Source of the DNA: Bacillus tuaregi
GTDB lineage: Bacteria > Bacillota > Bacilli > Bacillales > Cytobacillaceae
DNA: 64,000 bases
Assembly (NCBI RefSeq): GCF_900104575.1
Contig: NZ_LT629731.1
Location: forward strand, 1,595,051-1,659,050
Direction of reading: 5' to 3'
The notes below the pieces were generated by a model. It ran no database searches. It was not told the DNA's origin and worked only from the letters and a program-made list of their open reading frames with translations. Both the position numbers and the translations under genes were made by a program. This document shows, in pieces, positions 17,188 through 25,894 of this stretch; position 1 is the first letter of the stretch, and every line of letters begins with the position of its first letter.

Positions 17188-17375
17188 CTTCATTCAGCAT
17201 TCATCCTCCACTTGTAGAAGTGGAGGATGAATGCAAATGGTACTTCGATTCAGTGAGGGTTCAAACCCCGGCTGAATGAAGTTAAGCCTCCGGCGGATGT
17301 CACGGATTTTTTAAAGGTAGTTTACCCGAGCGAGCTCAGGTAATCCGGACGCAAATTCGACGGCGAATTTGATTA
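17184..17375 (+). repeat. Dispersed structured repeat, copy 4 (supplies the FabH stop codon)
   Basis: Begins TTAACTTCATTCAGC, its first TAA being the FabH stop, and ends GGCGAATTTGATTA. It lacks the GTACC hairpin. The central hairpin is perfect over 17 bases: GCATTCATCCTCCACTT pairs with AAGTGGAGGATGAATGC around GTAG, where other copies have CTAC. The FabH terminator lies just beyond, so the element sits in the 3' untranslated region. Confidence 0.9.
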
Positions 17376-17392
17376 AGCTAACAGAAAAAAAG

Positions 17393-17422
17393 CGCCAGGC
17401 TCATTGGAGTCTGGCGTTTTTT
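17393..17422 (+). terminator. Rho-independent terminator (fabH unit)
   Basis: CGCCAG...CTGGCG stem with an inner CTC/GAG extension, flanked by A-rich sequence and followed by TTTTTT. Confidence 0.85.
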
Positions 17423-17728
17423 CTAATTAAAGTGGAAGCTATAGTGCTTGTAGATAGACAATATGAGAATAATGCCCCGATATGTTTAGATAATATTTAT
17501 AGATGGATGATTATCATGTTGCTCTAGCAATAAAAATCATTGTACAATCGTTAAGTGTGAAAAAATTAGCATCTATAGAACTTATATGCAATATTGTTGG
17601 TAACTTCTAAAAAGTATATTATGATACATAAAGACAAAAACTATCTAGATAATGTTATAATTTATTCTATTTTGGTTCATAGGTGTTCACATTAGTATGC
17701 TAAATGTTAAGAGGAGTTGATTGGAAAA

Positions 17729-18139
17729 TTGTATCCAAAAATCGAATTTTCACAATTAGAACAAAAGATTAAGGAAGAGGACGTCATATTGAAGCAGCCA
17801 CCTGTGTTGGACGATCCGACTCTTTTGCTTGAAAGGGAAGTGCGACTGACTCCTGAGTTTAATTTAAAACAGCTGCGAATCCTTGCCCATATGCTTTCAG
17901 TTGAAGAATGGGAAGAGGCAGCCTCCTTTAAAATAAATTGGATTAACACGAATCCGAATTTGCCATTAAAGCGTTTTGTCCTTTTTTATAATCAAAAAAA
18001 ACAAGTGCTTAAAAAGAAATATGTATACAGAGGCAAACGAGAAGCGTTAATTGAACAAAAGGATAATATTTTTAAACAAAAGCTGTTTGGCTCTGCTGAA
18101 AGAAAAGATGCCTCCATTCTTGGAGAAGGGTTTAAATAA
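17729..18139 (+). CDS. Hypothetical soluble protein
   Basis: About 136 residues, rich in Lys, Glu and Leu, with LYPKIEFSQLEQKIKEEDVILKQPP at the start and LKQLRILAHMLSVEEWEEAASFKINW in the middle. The start is uncertain: TTG 17717 abuts GAGGAG too closely, and TTG 17729 is 12 bases away. No membrane segment or known motif is seen. The C-terminus is basic. Family not recognised. Confidence 0.5.
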   Translation: MYPKIEFSQLEQKIKEEDVILKQPPVLDDPTLLLEREVRLTPEFNLKQLRILAHMLSVEEWEEAASFKINWINTNPNLPLKRFVLFYNQKKQVLKKKYVYRGKREALIEQKDNIFKQKLFGSAERKDASILGEGFK

Positions 18140-18257
18140 TCAGAAGCGATTTCATTTTCCTCTTCCTCATTATTAATATGACTATGGTACAAAAAGGAAA
18201 TATTTTGTATACTAGCTATGTTGATTAAATGTATGATGTTGGAAGGGGAGGATTATT

Positions 18258-18518
18258 ATGGAATGGGAACAGGGAGCAACAGCTCTACTTGAGGAGCTAG
18301 TTAAACCAATTCCAGTTTTTGTTCGTCCAATGGCTAAAAAGAAAATAGAGGCGATTATTCTAGATGGTGTTGTAGGGGAAGTCGTGACAGTAGAAGATGT
18401 TGTTAAGGGGTACATCGCTTCGTCACCTGGAGAGATGCAGGAGAGAGCAGTAAAGCTTCTTAAAGCAAAGGGAATAGACCTAACACCGTATGAAGAATTA
18501 CTTGAACAAATAAAATAA
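18258..18518 (+). CDS. Small PCP-reductase-like domain protein (DUF2621-type)
   Basis: 86 residues. LLEELVKPIPVFVRPMAKKKIEAIIL resembles the small helical domain found in light-independent protochlorophyllide reductase subunits and in Bacillus YneK/DUF2621 proteins. The usual N-terminal membrane part of YneK is absent here. ATG 18258 follows GGGGAGG. Role unknown; possibly binds a cofactor or iron-sulfur partner. Assignment is by pattern only. Confidence 0.5.
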   Translation: MEWEQGATALLEELVKPIPVFVRPMAKKKIEAIILDGVVGEVVTVEDVVKGYIASSPGEMQERAVKLLKAKGIDLTPYEELLEQIK

Positions 18519-18533
18519 GAAACATATATTGAA

Positions 18534-18566
18534 GAAGGTTTGCAGACAGCGCTGCAACCTTCTTAT
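18534..18566 (+). terminator. Rho-independent terminator
   Basis: GAAGGTTTGCAG/CTGCAACCTTC stem followed by TTATT. Confidence 0.65.
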
Positions 18567-18573
18567 TACATCT

Positions 18574-18604
18574 AAAACCGCCTAATCAAGGCGGTTTTAT
18601 TTTA
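18574..18604. terminator. Bidirectional terminator
   Basis: AAAACCGCC/GGCGGTTTT stem with T-rich sequence on both strands, between convergent genes. Confidence 0.85.
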
Positions 18605-18614
18605 TACCTATATT

Positions 18615-18965
18615 CTAATAAGCAACCTTTGGGTTTAGACCATACTGATTTTCCCCAGGCTGGCTTTCCTGGCAGGCAAATACAATAAGTACAATGGTAC
18701 CGATAAATGGAATAAAGGAGATTAAAAACCACCAGCCACTTTTTCCAATATCATGTAACCTTCGAACCAATACGGCCAATGAAGGCAGGAATACAGCCAA
18801 ACCGTATATTCCTGTCAAAACGCCAGGAATCCCAATGACTAATTCCAAAACCGATAAAAGACAAGCAATGATGAAGTTAATGAGAATAAACATCCAGTAT
18901 TCCTGCCTTGTTGCTCTGCCATGGAAACCAACATAATTTTTTAGTGCTTTAAGATACCATTGCAT
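18615..18965 (-). CDS. DUF805 family membrane protein
   Basis: 116 residues. It opens MQWYLKALKNYVGFHGRATRQEYWMF, the characteristic DUF805 start, then has three to four membrane helices and the conserved LVRRLHDIGKSGWWFLI loop before FIPFIGTIVLI. It ends with a soluble tail. DUF805 proteins are common inner-membrane proteins without a settled function. Lone gene. Confidence 0.85.
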   Translation of the reverse strand: MQWYLKALKNYVGFHGRATRQEYWMFILINFIIACLLSVLELVIGIPGVLTGIYGLAVFLPSLAVLVRRLHDIGKSGWWFLISFIPFIGTIVLIVFACQESQPGENQYGLNPKVAY

Positions 18966-19085
18966 ATAAGTCCGCCTCCCTGTAGTTGACGATGATGTCT
19001 ATAAAATATATGTCCGAGATATCATCCATAGCACTTCAATTTTAATCTAAACCTTACAACTGATGATAAAAGCAATGCGTACAAC

Positions 19086-19118
19086 AAAAAAGCGAACAAT
19101 CAGAAGTGATTGTTCGCT
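19086..19118 (-). terminator. Rho-independent terminator of the NO reductase gene
   Basis: On the minus strand AGCGAACAATC/GATTGTTCGCT is followed by TTTTTTG. Confidence 0.9.
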
Positions 19119-19124
19119 GATCAG

Positions 19125-21410
19125 CTAATTTTTATCAATTGTTTGGTTAATCTCATTTCTTTCGTCTTTAATGGACCATCCTGTCTTTAATCCTAATATA
19201 AACCAGCCAAGTGCCAGTGCTCCTAAACCAAAAATCGTGTCTCCAATCATGCGGAGCCAAATAAAGGTTTGGATATTGTCCTGCTGCAGGAATTCAGCTG
19301 AGCGTGCATACCACATACCATGCTCGACACTTGCCCACGTTTGCAAAAGTCCGACTGGAAGCAGGCTTAATAGAACCATTAAAGCAAGTCCAATATTGAT
19401 TGCCCAAAAGGCAAAGCTAAGCAATTTGGTTTTCCATACCTTTTGTCCGGTCAACCCTTTTAAGCAAAACAGCATGAGCCCGATTCCAAGCACCCCATAA
19501 ACACCAAAGAGGGCTGTATGACCATGAACAGGAGTTGTATTTAAGCCTTGCATATAATAAAGCGCAATCGGCGGGTTAATGAAGAACCCGAAAAGACCTG
19601 CTCCGACTAGATTCCAAAAGGCGACGGCTACGAAACAATAGATTGGCCATTTATAGGCTTTGACCCATGGTTTCGTACGGCTATGGGTCAGATTCTCGTA
19701 AGCTTCAAAACCAATTAAGACAAGCGGTACAACCTCTAATGCGCTAAATACAGCTCCATATGCCATCACGCCCACAGGGGTTCCACTGAAGTACAGGTGA
19801 TGGAAGGTGCCAATGATACCGCCAAATAAGAAGATAATCGTTGAAAATAAAACAGATGCTGTTGCCGTAGATGTACGCAGTAATCCCATTCTTGTAAAAA
19901 GAAAGGCGATAACGACAGTCGCAAAAACTTCAAAAAATCCTTCCACCCATAAATGCACAACCCACCAGCGCCAATATTCTGCCATTGATAGATGTGTCTG
20001 CTGTCCCCACAATAACCCAGGGACGTAGAATAATGGGATAGCCGTTGCGGCAATCACAAACATCATTAACAAATGACGATCCTCTTTAGATTTTTTAAAG
20101 GCAGGCAACAGGGCTCTGCCCATTAAGAATAACCAAAGGAACAGACCGATAGTTAAGAAAATCTGCCAAAAACGGCCTAGGTCTACATACTCGTAGCCTT
20201 GATGTCCAAACCAGAAGTTTGTCGCGAAATCAAATTTTTGGAAGACACCCATCCACTGTCCAATCATCGAACCAACGACAATAATTAACAAACAAACAAA
20301 TAGGAAGTTGACTAATGCCCGCTGATACTTCGGTTCATGTCCGGAAACAGCCGGAGCCATAAACAATCCAGTTGCCAGCCAAGCAGTGGCAATCCATAAA
20401 ATACCAAGCTGTGTATGCCATGTCCGCACGACGGAATAAGGAATCCATTCTTGAATTGGGATGCCATATAAGCCCGAGCCTTCAACCGCGTAATGGGCAG
20501 ACAGCACGCCTAGCGCTATCTGAACAACAAATAATGCGGCAACAACCCAGAAATATTTAAGCGTTGCTTTCATAGAAGGGGTTGGTGATAAGGCTAGTAG
20601 TGGGTCCTTTTCCGGGTACACTTCCTCAATGTGCGGCTCCTTATGCCGTTGTACAGCAAAATACCATGCCAATGCACCGACACCAGCCAACAGCATCACA
20701 AAGCTGACGACCGACCAAACAACCATTTCACCAGTTGGCTTGTTATCAATTAGATCCTCGTTCGGCCAGTTATTTGTGTAAGTCACATCGCTGCCAGGAC
20801 GATTGGTTGCGGTTGCCCAGGTACTCCAAAAGAAAAAGGTATTCATGGCACTCATCCGTTCAGAATCCTTAATGGTATTCTCAGGGATGGCATAATGATC
20901 TCTTAGCTCAGAAAAGCCCGGCTCATCCATAAACAATCCAGCATAATATTGATTTAAATATTGAAATGCATCAGCCCGATCATTTGAAATGACAAGTGTT
21001 TTTGAGCTTTTGTCAAAGGTATTTGTCCGTATTTCCTTCTTTAAGCGCGCTTTAAGCTGTGCTTGCTGCTCTTCGTTTAATTGCTCATAATTACTACCAA
21101 ACTCAGCATTCCCCCATCTATCTAGCAGGAATAATGCTTCGCGGTGAAGCCAATCAGCATTCCAGTCAGGTGCAACATAGGCACCGTGTCCCCAAATACT
21201 TCCAACCTCTTGCCCCCCGATAGACTGCCAAACGTTTTGACCGTCCTTAATATCCTGACCAGTAAACAGGACCGTCCCATTTTCTGTGACAACCAAATCA
21301 GGAACGGGAGGCATTACCTGATAAATCCTACCTCCGTAATAGCCTAAAATTGCAAATGAAAGAATGATAACTATACTTAATGTTATCCATAAACGACGAT
21401 AATTCATCAT
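19125..21410 (-). CDS. norB: Quinol-dependent nitric oxide reductase (single-subunit qNOR)
   Basis: 761 residues from ATG 21410, just after GAGGAGG; ATG 21407 is equally possible. One N-terminal helix is followed by a large extracytoplasmic domain (about residues 25-210, with GQDIKDGQNVWQSIGGQEVGSIWGHGAYVAPDW) and a 12-helix heme-copper-oxidase-like core with conserved His segments (RTWHTQLGILW, WRWWVVHLWVEGFFEVF, HHLYFSGTP, TPVHGHTALFGVYG). It reduces 2 NO to N2O with electrons from quinol, for NO detoxification or denitrification. Single gene. A half-site TGTGA lies upstream, but no full Fnr site is convincing. Confidence 0.92.
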   Translation of the reverse strand: MMNYRRLWITLSIVIILSFAILGYYGGRIYQVMPPVPDLVVTENGTVLFTGQDIKDGQNVWQSIGGQEVGSIWGHGAYVAPDWNADWLHREALFLLDRWGNAEFGSNYEQLNEEQQAQLKARLKKEIRTNTFDKSSKTLVISNDRADAFQYLNQYYAGLFMDEPGFSELRDHYAIPENTIKDSERMSAMNTFFFWSTWATATNRPGSDVTYTNNWPNEDLIDNKPTGEMVVWSVVSFVMLLAGVGALAWYFAVQRHKEPHIEEVYPEKDPLLALSPTPSMKATLKYFWVVAALFVVQIALGVLSAHYAVEGSGLYGIPIQEWIPYSVVRTWHTQLGILWIATAWLATGLFMAPAVSGHEPKYQRALVNFLFVCLLIIVVGSMIGQWMGVFQKFDFATNFWFGHQGYEYVDLGRFWQIFLTIGLFLWLFLMGRALLPAFKKSKEDRHLLMMFVIAATAIPLFYVPGLLWGQQTHLSMAEYWRWWVVHLWVEGFFEVFATVVIAFLFTRMGLLRTSTATASVLFSTIIFLFGGIIGTFHHLYFSGTPVGVMAYGAVFSALEVVPLVLIGFEAYENLTHSRTKPWVKAYKWPIYCFVAVAFWNLVGAGLFGFFINPPIALYYMQGLNTTPVHGHTALFGVYGVLGIGLMLFCLKGLTGQKVWKTKLLSFAFWAINIGLALMVLLSLLPVGLLQTWASVEHGMWYARSAEFLQQDNIQTFIWLRMIGDTIFGLGALALGWFILGLKTGWSIKDERNEINQTIDKN

Positions 21411-21580
21411 TACTCCTCCTCTTTTCATATGGGAAATTCCCATACGTTTTTGTTTGTAAAGCATTAATTGATATGTTTACCAAAGATGTATAAAGTATGT
21501 ACATTTTAGGTAAATTTTCACACTCATAATCATCTCTTTAAGTACTTCATTAATCACTTTACAAATTCGTTGATTAGCAG

Positions 21581-21612
21581 TAGAATTTCTATGTACCTAA
21601 AATATCTAGGTA
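21581..21612 (+). promoter_or_regulatory. Operator region of the padR-HAAS operon
   Basis: TAGAATTTCTATGTA (21581-21595) is the exact reverse complement of part of the palindrome ahead of the DUF4173 gene (22705-22719). It runs into TACCTA-N7-TAGGTA (21594-21612). Both lie just upstream of padR, suggesting autoregulation. Confidence 0.55.
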
Positions 21613-21621
21613 GGTGAGGAT

Positions 21622-21969
21622 ATGTTTGATCGAGAATTGGTAAAGGGGAGTACATCGCTTTTGCTGCTGCAGCTGCTGGATGAGCGGGATATGTATGGCT
21701 ACGAGCTTGTTAAGGAACTGGAAAAGAGAAGTGGAAATGAGTTCTCCATAAAAGAAGGTACATTATATCCAGCATTACATAAGCTTGAAAAGCAGGAATA
21801 TATCGAGTGCTACTGGCAGGAGCAGGAAAAAGGACCGGCCCGAAAGTATTATCGAATTACCACTGCAGGAAAAGAGATGCTCCAGGAAAAAACTCGTGAG
21901 TGGAATGATTTTGTTTCCGTCATTAACAAGGTGATAGGGAGAAAAAAACATGGAACGGCTGAAGAATGA
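21622..21969 (+). CDS. PadR family transcriptional regulator
   Basis: 115 residues of the short PadR class (winged helix plus a C-terminal dimer helix): [25 protein letters not shown], then [25 protein letters not shown] and [14 protein letters not shown]. Such proteins repress by binding palindromes upstream of their own operon. It overlaps the next gene by 20 bases, the usual PadR plus HAAS coupling. GGTGAGG precedes ATG 21622. A second PadR/HAAS module lies at 45932-46279. Confidence 0.9.
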   Translation: MFDRELVKGSTSLLLLQLLDERDMYGYELVKELEKRSGNEFSIKEGTLYPALHKLEKQEYIECYWQEQEKGPARKYYRITTAGKEMLQEKTREWNDFVSVINKVIGRKKHGTAEE

Positions 21970-22588
21970 GTTTTTGAATAAGCTCTCCGAGTCACTTGGC
22001 TGCCATTCTGAAAAAGAGACCATTCTATTGGAATATGAAGCACATTTGGATGAACTACTATTAGAACTCGATTCATTTGAAAATGAATCAGACGTACTAG
22101 ACCAAATCTATTTAAGATTCGGGACACCGAACGAAATCGCCGCCATGTGGAAAGAGGAGCTGTCTGTTACACCGAGTAATATGAAATGGCTGTTTTTTGC
22201 TGTGAACATTCTATTTTTTGGTAGTGGCTCTGTCCTCACATTGGCACATAACGTGTTTGATTGGGATTGGCTGACAACTCTTTGGGCACAGCTAACATCC
22301 TTTCCTATCTTAATTGCTTTTATTTACATGTTTTTTTGGGCTTTGCTTGGCTATGAAATGGGTAAGGGCTTTGGGCATAAGGGAAAGAGACTGATGAAGA
22401 GGACTTTTCTGTTAGCATTAATTCCGAATTTAACCTTGATGGTTTTAACGGTTTTCCAGTTAATTCCGTATGAGTGGTTTTACCCTTTGTTAACCGAAAC
22501 ATTTATCGCTCTATGCATTTTGCTCACTATTCTTTTATATCCGATTTGTCTTATCAGTTATCAGTGGGGGAAAAAAGCTTCTATATAA
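21950..22588 (+). CDS. HAAS-domain membrane protein
   Basis: 212 residues. The N-terminal about 80 residues form a helical HAAS-type (DUF1700-like) domain: [37 protein letters not shown] ... [15 protein letters not shown]. About four membrane helices follow. The family is encoded with PadR regulators and is thought to sense membrane or envelope state and signal to the PadR partner. Its ATG lies inside the padR gene. The tail ends [10 protein letters not shown] within the terminator. Confidence 0.8.
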   Translation: MERLKNEFLNKLSESLGCHSEKETILLEYEAHLDELLLELDSFENESDVLDQIYLRFGTPNEIAAMWKEELSVTPSNMKWLFFAVNILFFGSGSVLTLAHNVFDWDWLTTLWAQLTSFPILIAFIYMFFWALLGYEMGKGFGHKGKRLMKRTFLLALIPNLTLMVLTVFQLIPYEWFYPLLTETFIALCILLTILLYPICLISYQWGKKASI

Positions 22589-22598
22589 GCTTTTTTTT
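22572..22598 (+). terminator. Rho-independent terminator overlapping the HAAS stop codon
   Basis: AAAAAGCTT/AAGCTTTTT stem followed by further T residues. Confidence 0.75.
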
Positions 22599-22611
22599 AC
22601 TCATATACCTA

Positions 22612-22723
22612 GTAATTCTATATAAATAGAATTACAAGAGTTAAGAATCCTTTACTAATGTGATCTCCACTTTATGTGATTGGTCATTTTCTTTTTTATA
22701 CATCTACATAGAAATTCTATGTA
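22612..22723 (+). promoter_or_regulatory. Two TAGAATT-type palindromes upstream of the DUF4173 gene
   Basis: Ten-base arms GTAATTCTAT (22612-22621) and ATAGAATTAC (22626-22635) form one palindrome. TACATAGAAATTCTATGTA (22705-22723) forms a second. The second shares 15 of 15 bases with the padR operator, so the same regulator probably controls this gene. Confidence 0.55.
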
Positions 22724-22748
22724 TTAATAAATCATGGAGGTATCTATT

Positions 22749-24200
22749 ATGGAGATAAAAATGAAACAACAGGATTGGATATTCTTTTTGCTTTGTTTAC
22801 TGCTTGGAATCGTTGCGGAAGAAGCCCTTTTTAGGGGACAAATCGGAGTATCGTACTTTGTTTTTATTGTCGTTTTTTATTCGATCTTTTTCTGGAGATT
22901 CCGATCGTTCTCATTTTCACATCAGCGCATCGGATATTTTTTGCTCATCATCATCTGGATCTTGGCTGCAGGCTATTATCTGTATGATACAGCACTTTTT
23001 TATGGATTAAATATCTTGGTCATTCCGGGACTCGTTATTCTGCATCTTGTTTTAATCACGTCGCCGAAAACCATGAAATGGAATCAGCTTTTCTTTAGTC
23101 CATATATTATTCTTCGCCTTATGGATGGGATTCGCTACAATTATCACTTTACTAAATCCGCTGCCGTAAAGAGTAAGGGAAACAAAGGGGAAGAGCGATT
23201 TCTTGTGTGGAAAAAAATCCTAATCGGTATTCTAATTTCAGTACCTATTTTATTTATTATTCTAAACCTATTGATTGAGGCGGATAGTCAATTTGATAGA
23301 TTGGTAGGACGTCTTCCAGAGCTATTAAGCCTTCGGGTCGACTATATTTTCCGTGTGGTGATTATCCTTATCTATGCATTTGGCTTCTTCGGATTCCTGC
23401 AGGCTCTTTCTCAAAAAAGGACTCCTGTTAAGGAGCTTGCTGTTAGGCCTGTGATCATGGATGGCGTCATTACCATAACCGTATTGGTTCTTCTAGATTT
23501 GGTATACATCCTATTTGTTGCCGTCCAGTTTAAATATTTCTTCAGCGGTTCGCTTGAAGCCGGCTTCACTTATGCAGAATATGCTCGGCGCGGTTTCTTT
23601 GAATTACTGTTCGTGACACTCATTAACTTAACGGTAATAATCGGGGTGATTTGCTTGTCAAAGGATGTTCATGGATATTTGAAGCAATCTATCCGTACGG
23701 CCTTAAGCATTCTTGTCCTCTCAAGTGGTGTCATTCTTGTTTCCGCCTTTATGCGCATGGCACTGTATGAGGAGGTATATGGCTTTACCTTTACAAGGAT
23801 TCTCGTTCATTCATTTATGCTGTTTTTGCTGGTTATTTTTGCTTATACTCTAGTGAAAATTTGGTTAGAGAAGCTTTCCTTGTTCCATTTTTATTTCATC
23901 GCTTCACTCCTATATTATGCAGGGATCAATGTAGTCAATATTGATCAAATGGTAGTCGATCGCAATCTGAGTCGATATGAGGAAACAGGCAAAATCGATA
24001 TTCAATATTTACATTACCTGTCCTCGACCGGTAGACTGGGACTTATCGAACTTTATGAAAAGCATCCACAGACACCCGGGTTGAAGGAACTGCTAACGCA
24101 ACAAAAAGCTGAAAGGGAATATTCCAATAGCAACTCATGGCAATCCTATAATGTAACTCGTCAAAGGGTTTATGAAGAGCTTAGTAAGCTAGATTTATAG
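22749..24200 (+). CDS. DUF4173 family polytopic membrane protein
   Basis: 483 residues from ATG 22749, eight bases after GGAGG; an ATG at 22734 overlaps the site. About ten to twelve membrane helices, and a C-terminal soluble tail beginning about residue 400 (NVVNIDQMVVDRNLSRYEETGKIDIQYLHYLSSTGRLGLIELYEKHP), typical of DUF4173/DUF4153 proteins. It sits right after the PadR/HAAS pair and shares its operator motif, so it is probably the regulated output of that sensor. Function unknown. Confidence 0.75.
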   Translation: MEIKMKQQDWIFFLLCLLLGIVAEEALFRGQIGVSYFVFIVVFYSIFFWRFRSFSFSHQRIGYFLLIIIWILAAGYYLYDTALFYGLNILVIPGLVILHLVLITSPKTMKWNQLFFSPYIILRLMDGIRYNYHFTKSAAVKSKGNKGEERFLVWKKILIGILISVPILFIILNLLIEADSQFDRLVGRLPELLSLRVDYIFRVVIILIYAFGFFGFLQALSQKRTPVKELAVRPVIMDGVITITVLVLLDLVYILFVAVQFKYFFSGSLEAGFTYAEYARRGFFELLFVTLINLTVIIGVICLSKDVHGYLKQSIRTALSILVLSSGVILVSAFMRMALYEEVYGFTFTRILVHSFMLFLLVIFAYTLVKIWLEKLSLFHFYFIASLLYYAGINVVNIDQMVVDRNLSRYEETGKIDIQYLHYLSSTGRLGLIELYEKHPQTPGLKELLTQQKAEREYSNSNSWQSYNVTRQRVYEELSKLDL

Positions 24201-24284
24201 TAAAACCACTAGGAAACTCTATTATTTTGAAAAAATTGTTAGATTCAAGGGCTTCATGAAGAAAATAAATCGAATAATTCATAC

Positions 24285-24315
24285 AAGGTGTGCATTTTTT
24301 TGCACGCCTTTTGTT
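24285..24315 (+). terminator. Rho-independent terminator
   Basis: AAGGTGTGCA/TGCACGCCTT stem around TTTTTT, then TTGTT. Confidence 0.8.
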
Positions 24316-24365
24316 ATATAGTTGCCTATGTATGGTTTTAGCAGAAGAAGAATGGGAGGTATGAG

Positions 24366-25025
24366 ATGGTAGATTATGTTTATGCCGAACAATTGAAGAA
24401 AGAGTTTAAGGTCGTTTCCAGCTTTTACAACCAGAAGGTAAAGGGGAAGCTATTTCAATGCCGAAACCATGCCTATGTGATTCGGAAAGGGAATAGATTG
24501 AATCATGAAGTCAATGCCACTTTGATTCTCATGAACCCTGGAACCTCCGCACCGGCCCGTAAAGAAGCCTTTGTACCTACTCTTATTCGAGAGCTGCCAA
24601 TCTGTATTCCTTATATTGAGGCGAAACCGGACCCAACACAATATCAGGTGATGCGGTTAATGAAGGTAAAGGGCTGGAATCGTGTATCCATTCTAAATCT
24701 ATCCGATTTATGCGCCGGAAATACGGAGGATTTTAAAAAGCTGATTCAAGCAGCTGAAGCCTGCGGTTTTCATTTTCACAGTATTTTTACACCAGAAAGA
24801 GAGAAAGAGCTTCAATCCCAGCTCTCAACAGCAAACGGTCCCATTCTTCTCGCCTGGGGAACAAATGAAATACTTGAAACCCTGGCAGAACAAGCCTTAG
24901 AAAAACTACCCTCAGACCGCATAACTGGAATCCAATCTACCAACAAACCTTTCTACTACCACATCAACCCCATACTGAAACAAAAACAAATCGAACTCTT
25001 AACCAAAATACAGGAGATCGTTTGA
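24366..25025 (+). CDS. DUF1643-like protein
   Basis: 219 residues, soluble. The pattern NATLILMNPGTSAPARKE, then KPDPTQYQVMRLMKVKGWNRVSILNLSDL and PILLAWGTNEILETLAEQAL resembles DUF1643 proteins (LMLNPS..., W..V.VVNL, AWG). The biochemical role of that family is not established to my knowledge; it is often found in accessory DNA. GGGAGG lies six bases before ATG 24366. The last third of the gene is unusually rich in A and C for this window. Confidence 0.5.
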   Translation: MVDYVYAEQLKKEFKVVSSFYNQKVKGKLFQCRNHAYVIRKGNRLNHEVNATLILMNPGTSAPARKEAFVPTLIRELPICIPYIEAKPDPTQYQVMRLMKVKGWNRVSILNLSDLCAGNTEDFKKLIQAAEACGFHFHSIFTPEREKELQSQLSTANGPILLAWGTNEILETLAEQALEKLPSDRITGIQSTNKPFYYHINPILKQKQIELLTKIQEIV

Positions 25026-25164
25026 AGCAGGGGTTTTTGTGCTTACATTTATCCATAAGTGCCTTACAAAAGAATGGGCTAAGAGATCTCCTCTTGGCTC
25101 ATTTTTTTCTTTCGTTTGGAACAACTCCTTGCTTTTTAATTTTGGAAAAATCTTTTAAAAAAAC

Positions 25165-25216
25165 ATTGACCACAGAGGTCAATGAGAATACTATATAATT
25201 GACTGATATGGTCAAT
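25165..25216 (+). promoter_or_regulatory. Two 19-bp TetR-type operators around a promoter
   Basis: ATTGACC-ACAGA-GGTCAAT (25165-25183) and ATTGAC-TGATATG-GTCAAT (25198-25216) are inverted repeats of equal length. A TATAAT lies at 25194-25199 between them. They directly precede the tetR gene and should allow repression of the whole exporter operon. Confidence 0.75.
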
Positions 25217-25251
25217 GGAAAATTCAATGGATAGGGATGGGGCTGCTGAAC

Positions 25252-25878
25252 ATGTATTCAAAGTTTTTGAACCTGGATGCAGAGAAACAAGACCGTATGA
25301 TCAATGCGGCAATGAAGGAATTTGCTCAAAAGGGATACGCTCTTGCATCGACCAATCAAATCGTAAAAGAGGCAGGGATTTCAAAGGGGTTGCTTTTTCA
25401 CTATTTCAAAAACAAGAAGCAGTTGTTCTTGTTTTTGTTTGATTATGGCTATGACATGATCGTCGAGGAATTTTATCAAAAGGTCGATTTATCTATAAAG
25501 GATTTTTTTGCAAGAAGCAGAGAAGCCATCATGATTAAAATGGAGCTCTTAACAGGCTACCCCGATGTCTTTAAGTTTATGGAAAATGCCCTTTTGGAGG
25601 ATTCTGCGGAAATCAAGGATGAACTGGAAAAGAAGAAAAAGGAGTTTCTCAATATTAACCTGGAAAAGTTTTATGAAGGGATTGATTATTCTAGATTTCG
25701 GGAAGATGTCAATCTGAAAATTGTCCTAAAAGTTATCAATTTTACTCTAGAAAAATTAAGTGATGAGGCTCTGTATGAAGCAAAGCTGTCACCGACACAT
25801 GAATTTAATTATGAAAAACTCCGTCTTGAGACAGAAGAGTATTTTGAGGTTTTAAAGCAATGCTTTTATAAACAATAA
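25252..25878 (+). CDS. TetR family transcriptional regulator
   Basis: 208 residues from ATG 25252 (MYSKFLNLDAEKQDRM); ATG 25237 is also in frame but lies against its potential site. The helix-turn-helix is in AMKEFAQKGYALASTNQIVKEAGISKGLLFHYFKNKKQLFLFLF. The ligand-binding half is helical and acidic. First gene of a four-gene operon with an ABC exporter, and preceded by two matching operators, so autoregulation is likely. The inducer is unknown. Confidence 0.88.
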   Translation: MYSKFLNLDAEKQDRMINAAMKEFAQKGYALASTNQIVKEAGISKGLLFHYFKNKKQLFLFLFDYGYDMIVEEFYQKVDLSIKDFFARSREAIMIKMELLTGYPDVFKFMENALLEDSAEIKDELEKKKKEFLNINLEKFYEGIDYSRFREDVNLKIVLKVINFTLEKLSDEALYEAKLSPTHEFNYEKLRLETEEYFEVLKQCFYKQ

Positions 25879-25894
25879 TCGGGAGGACGTCAAG

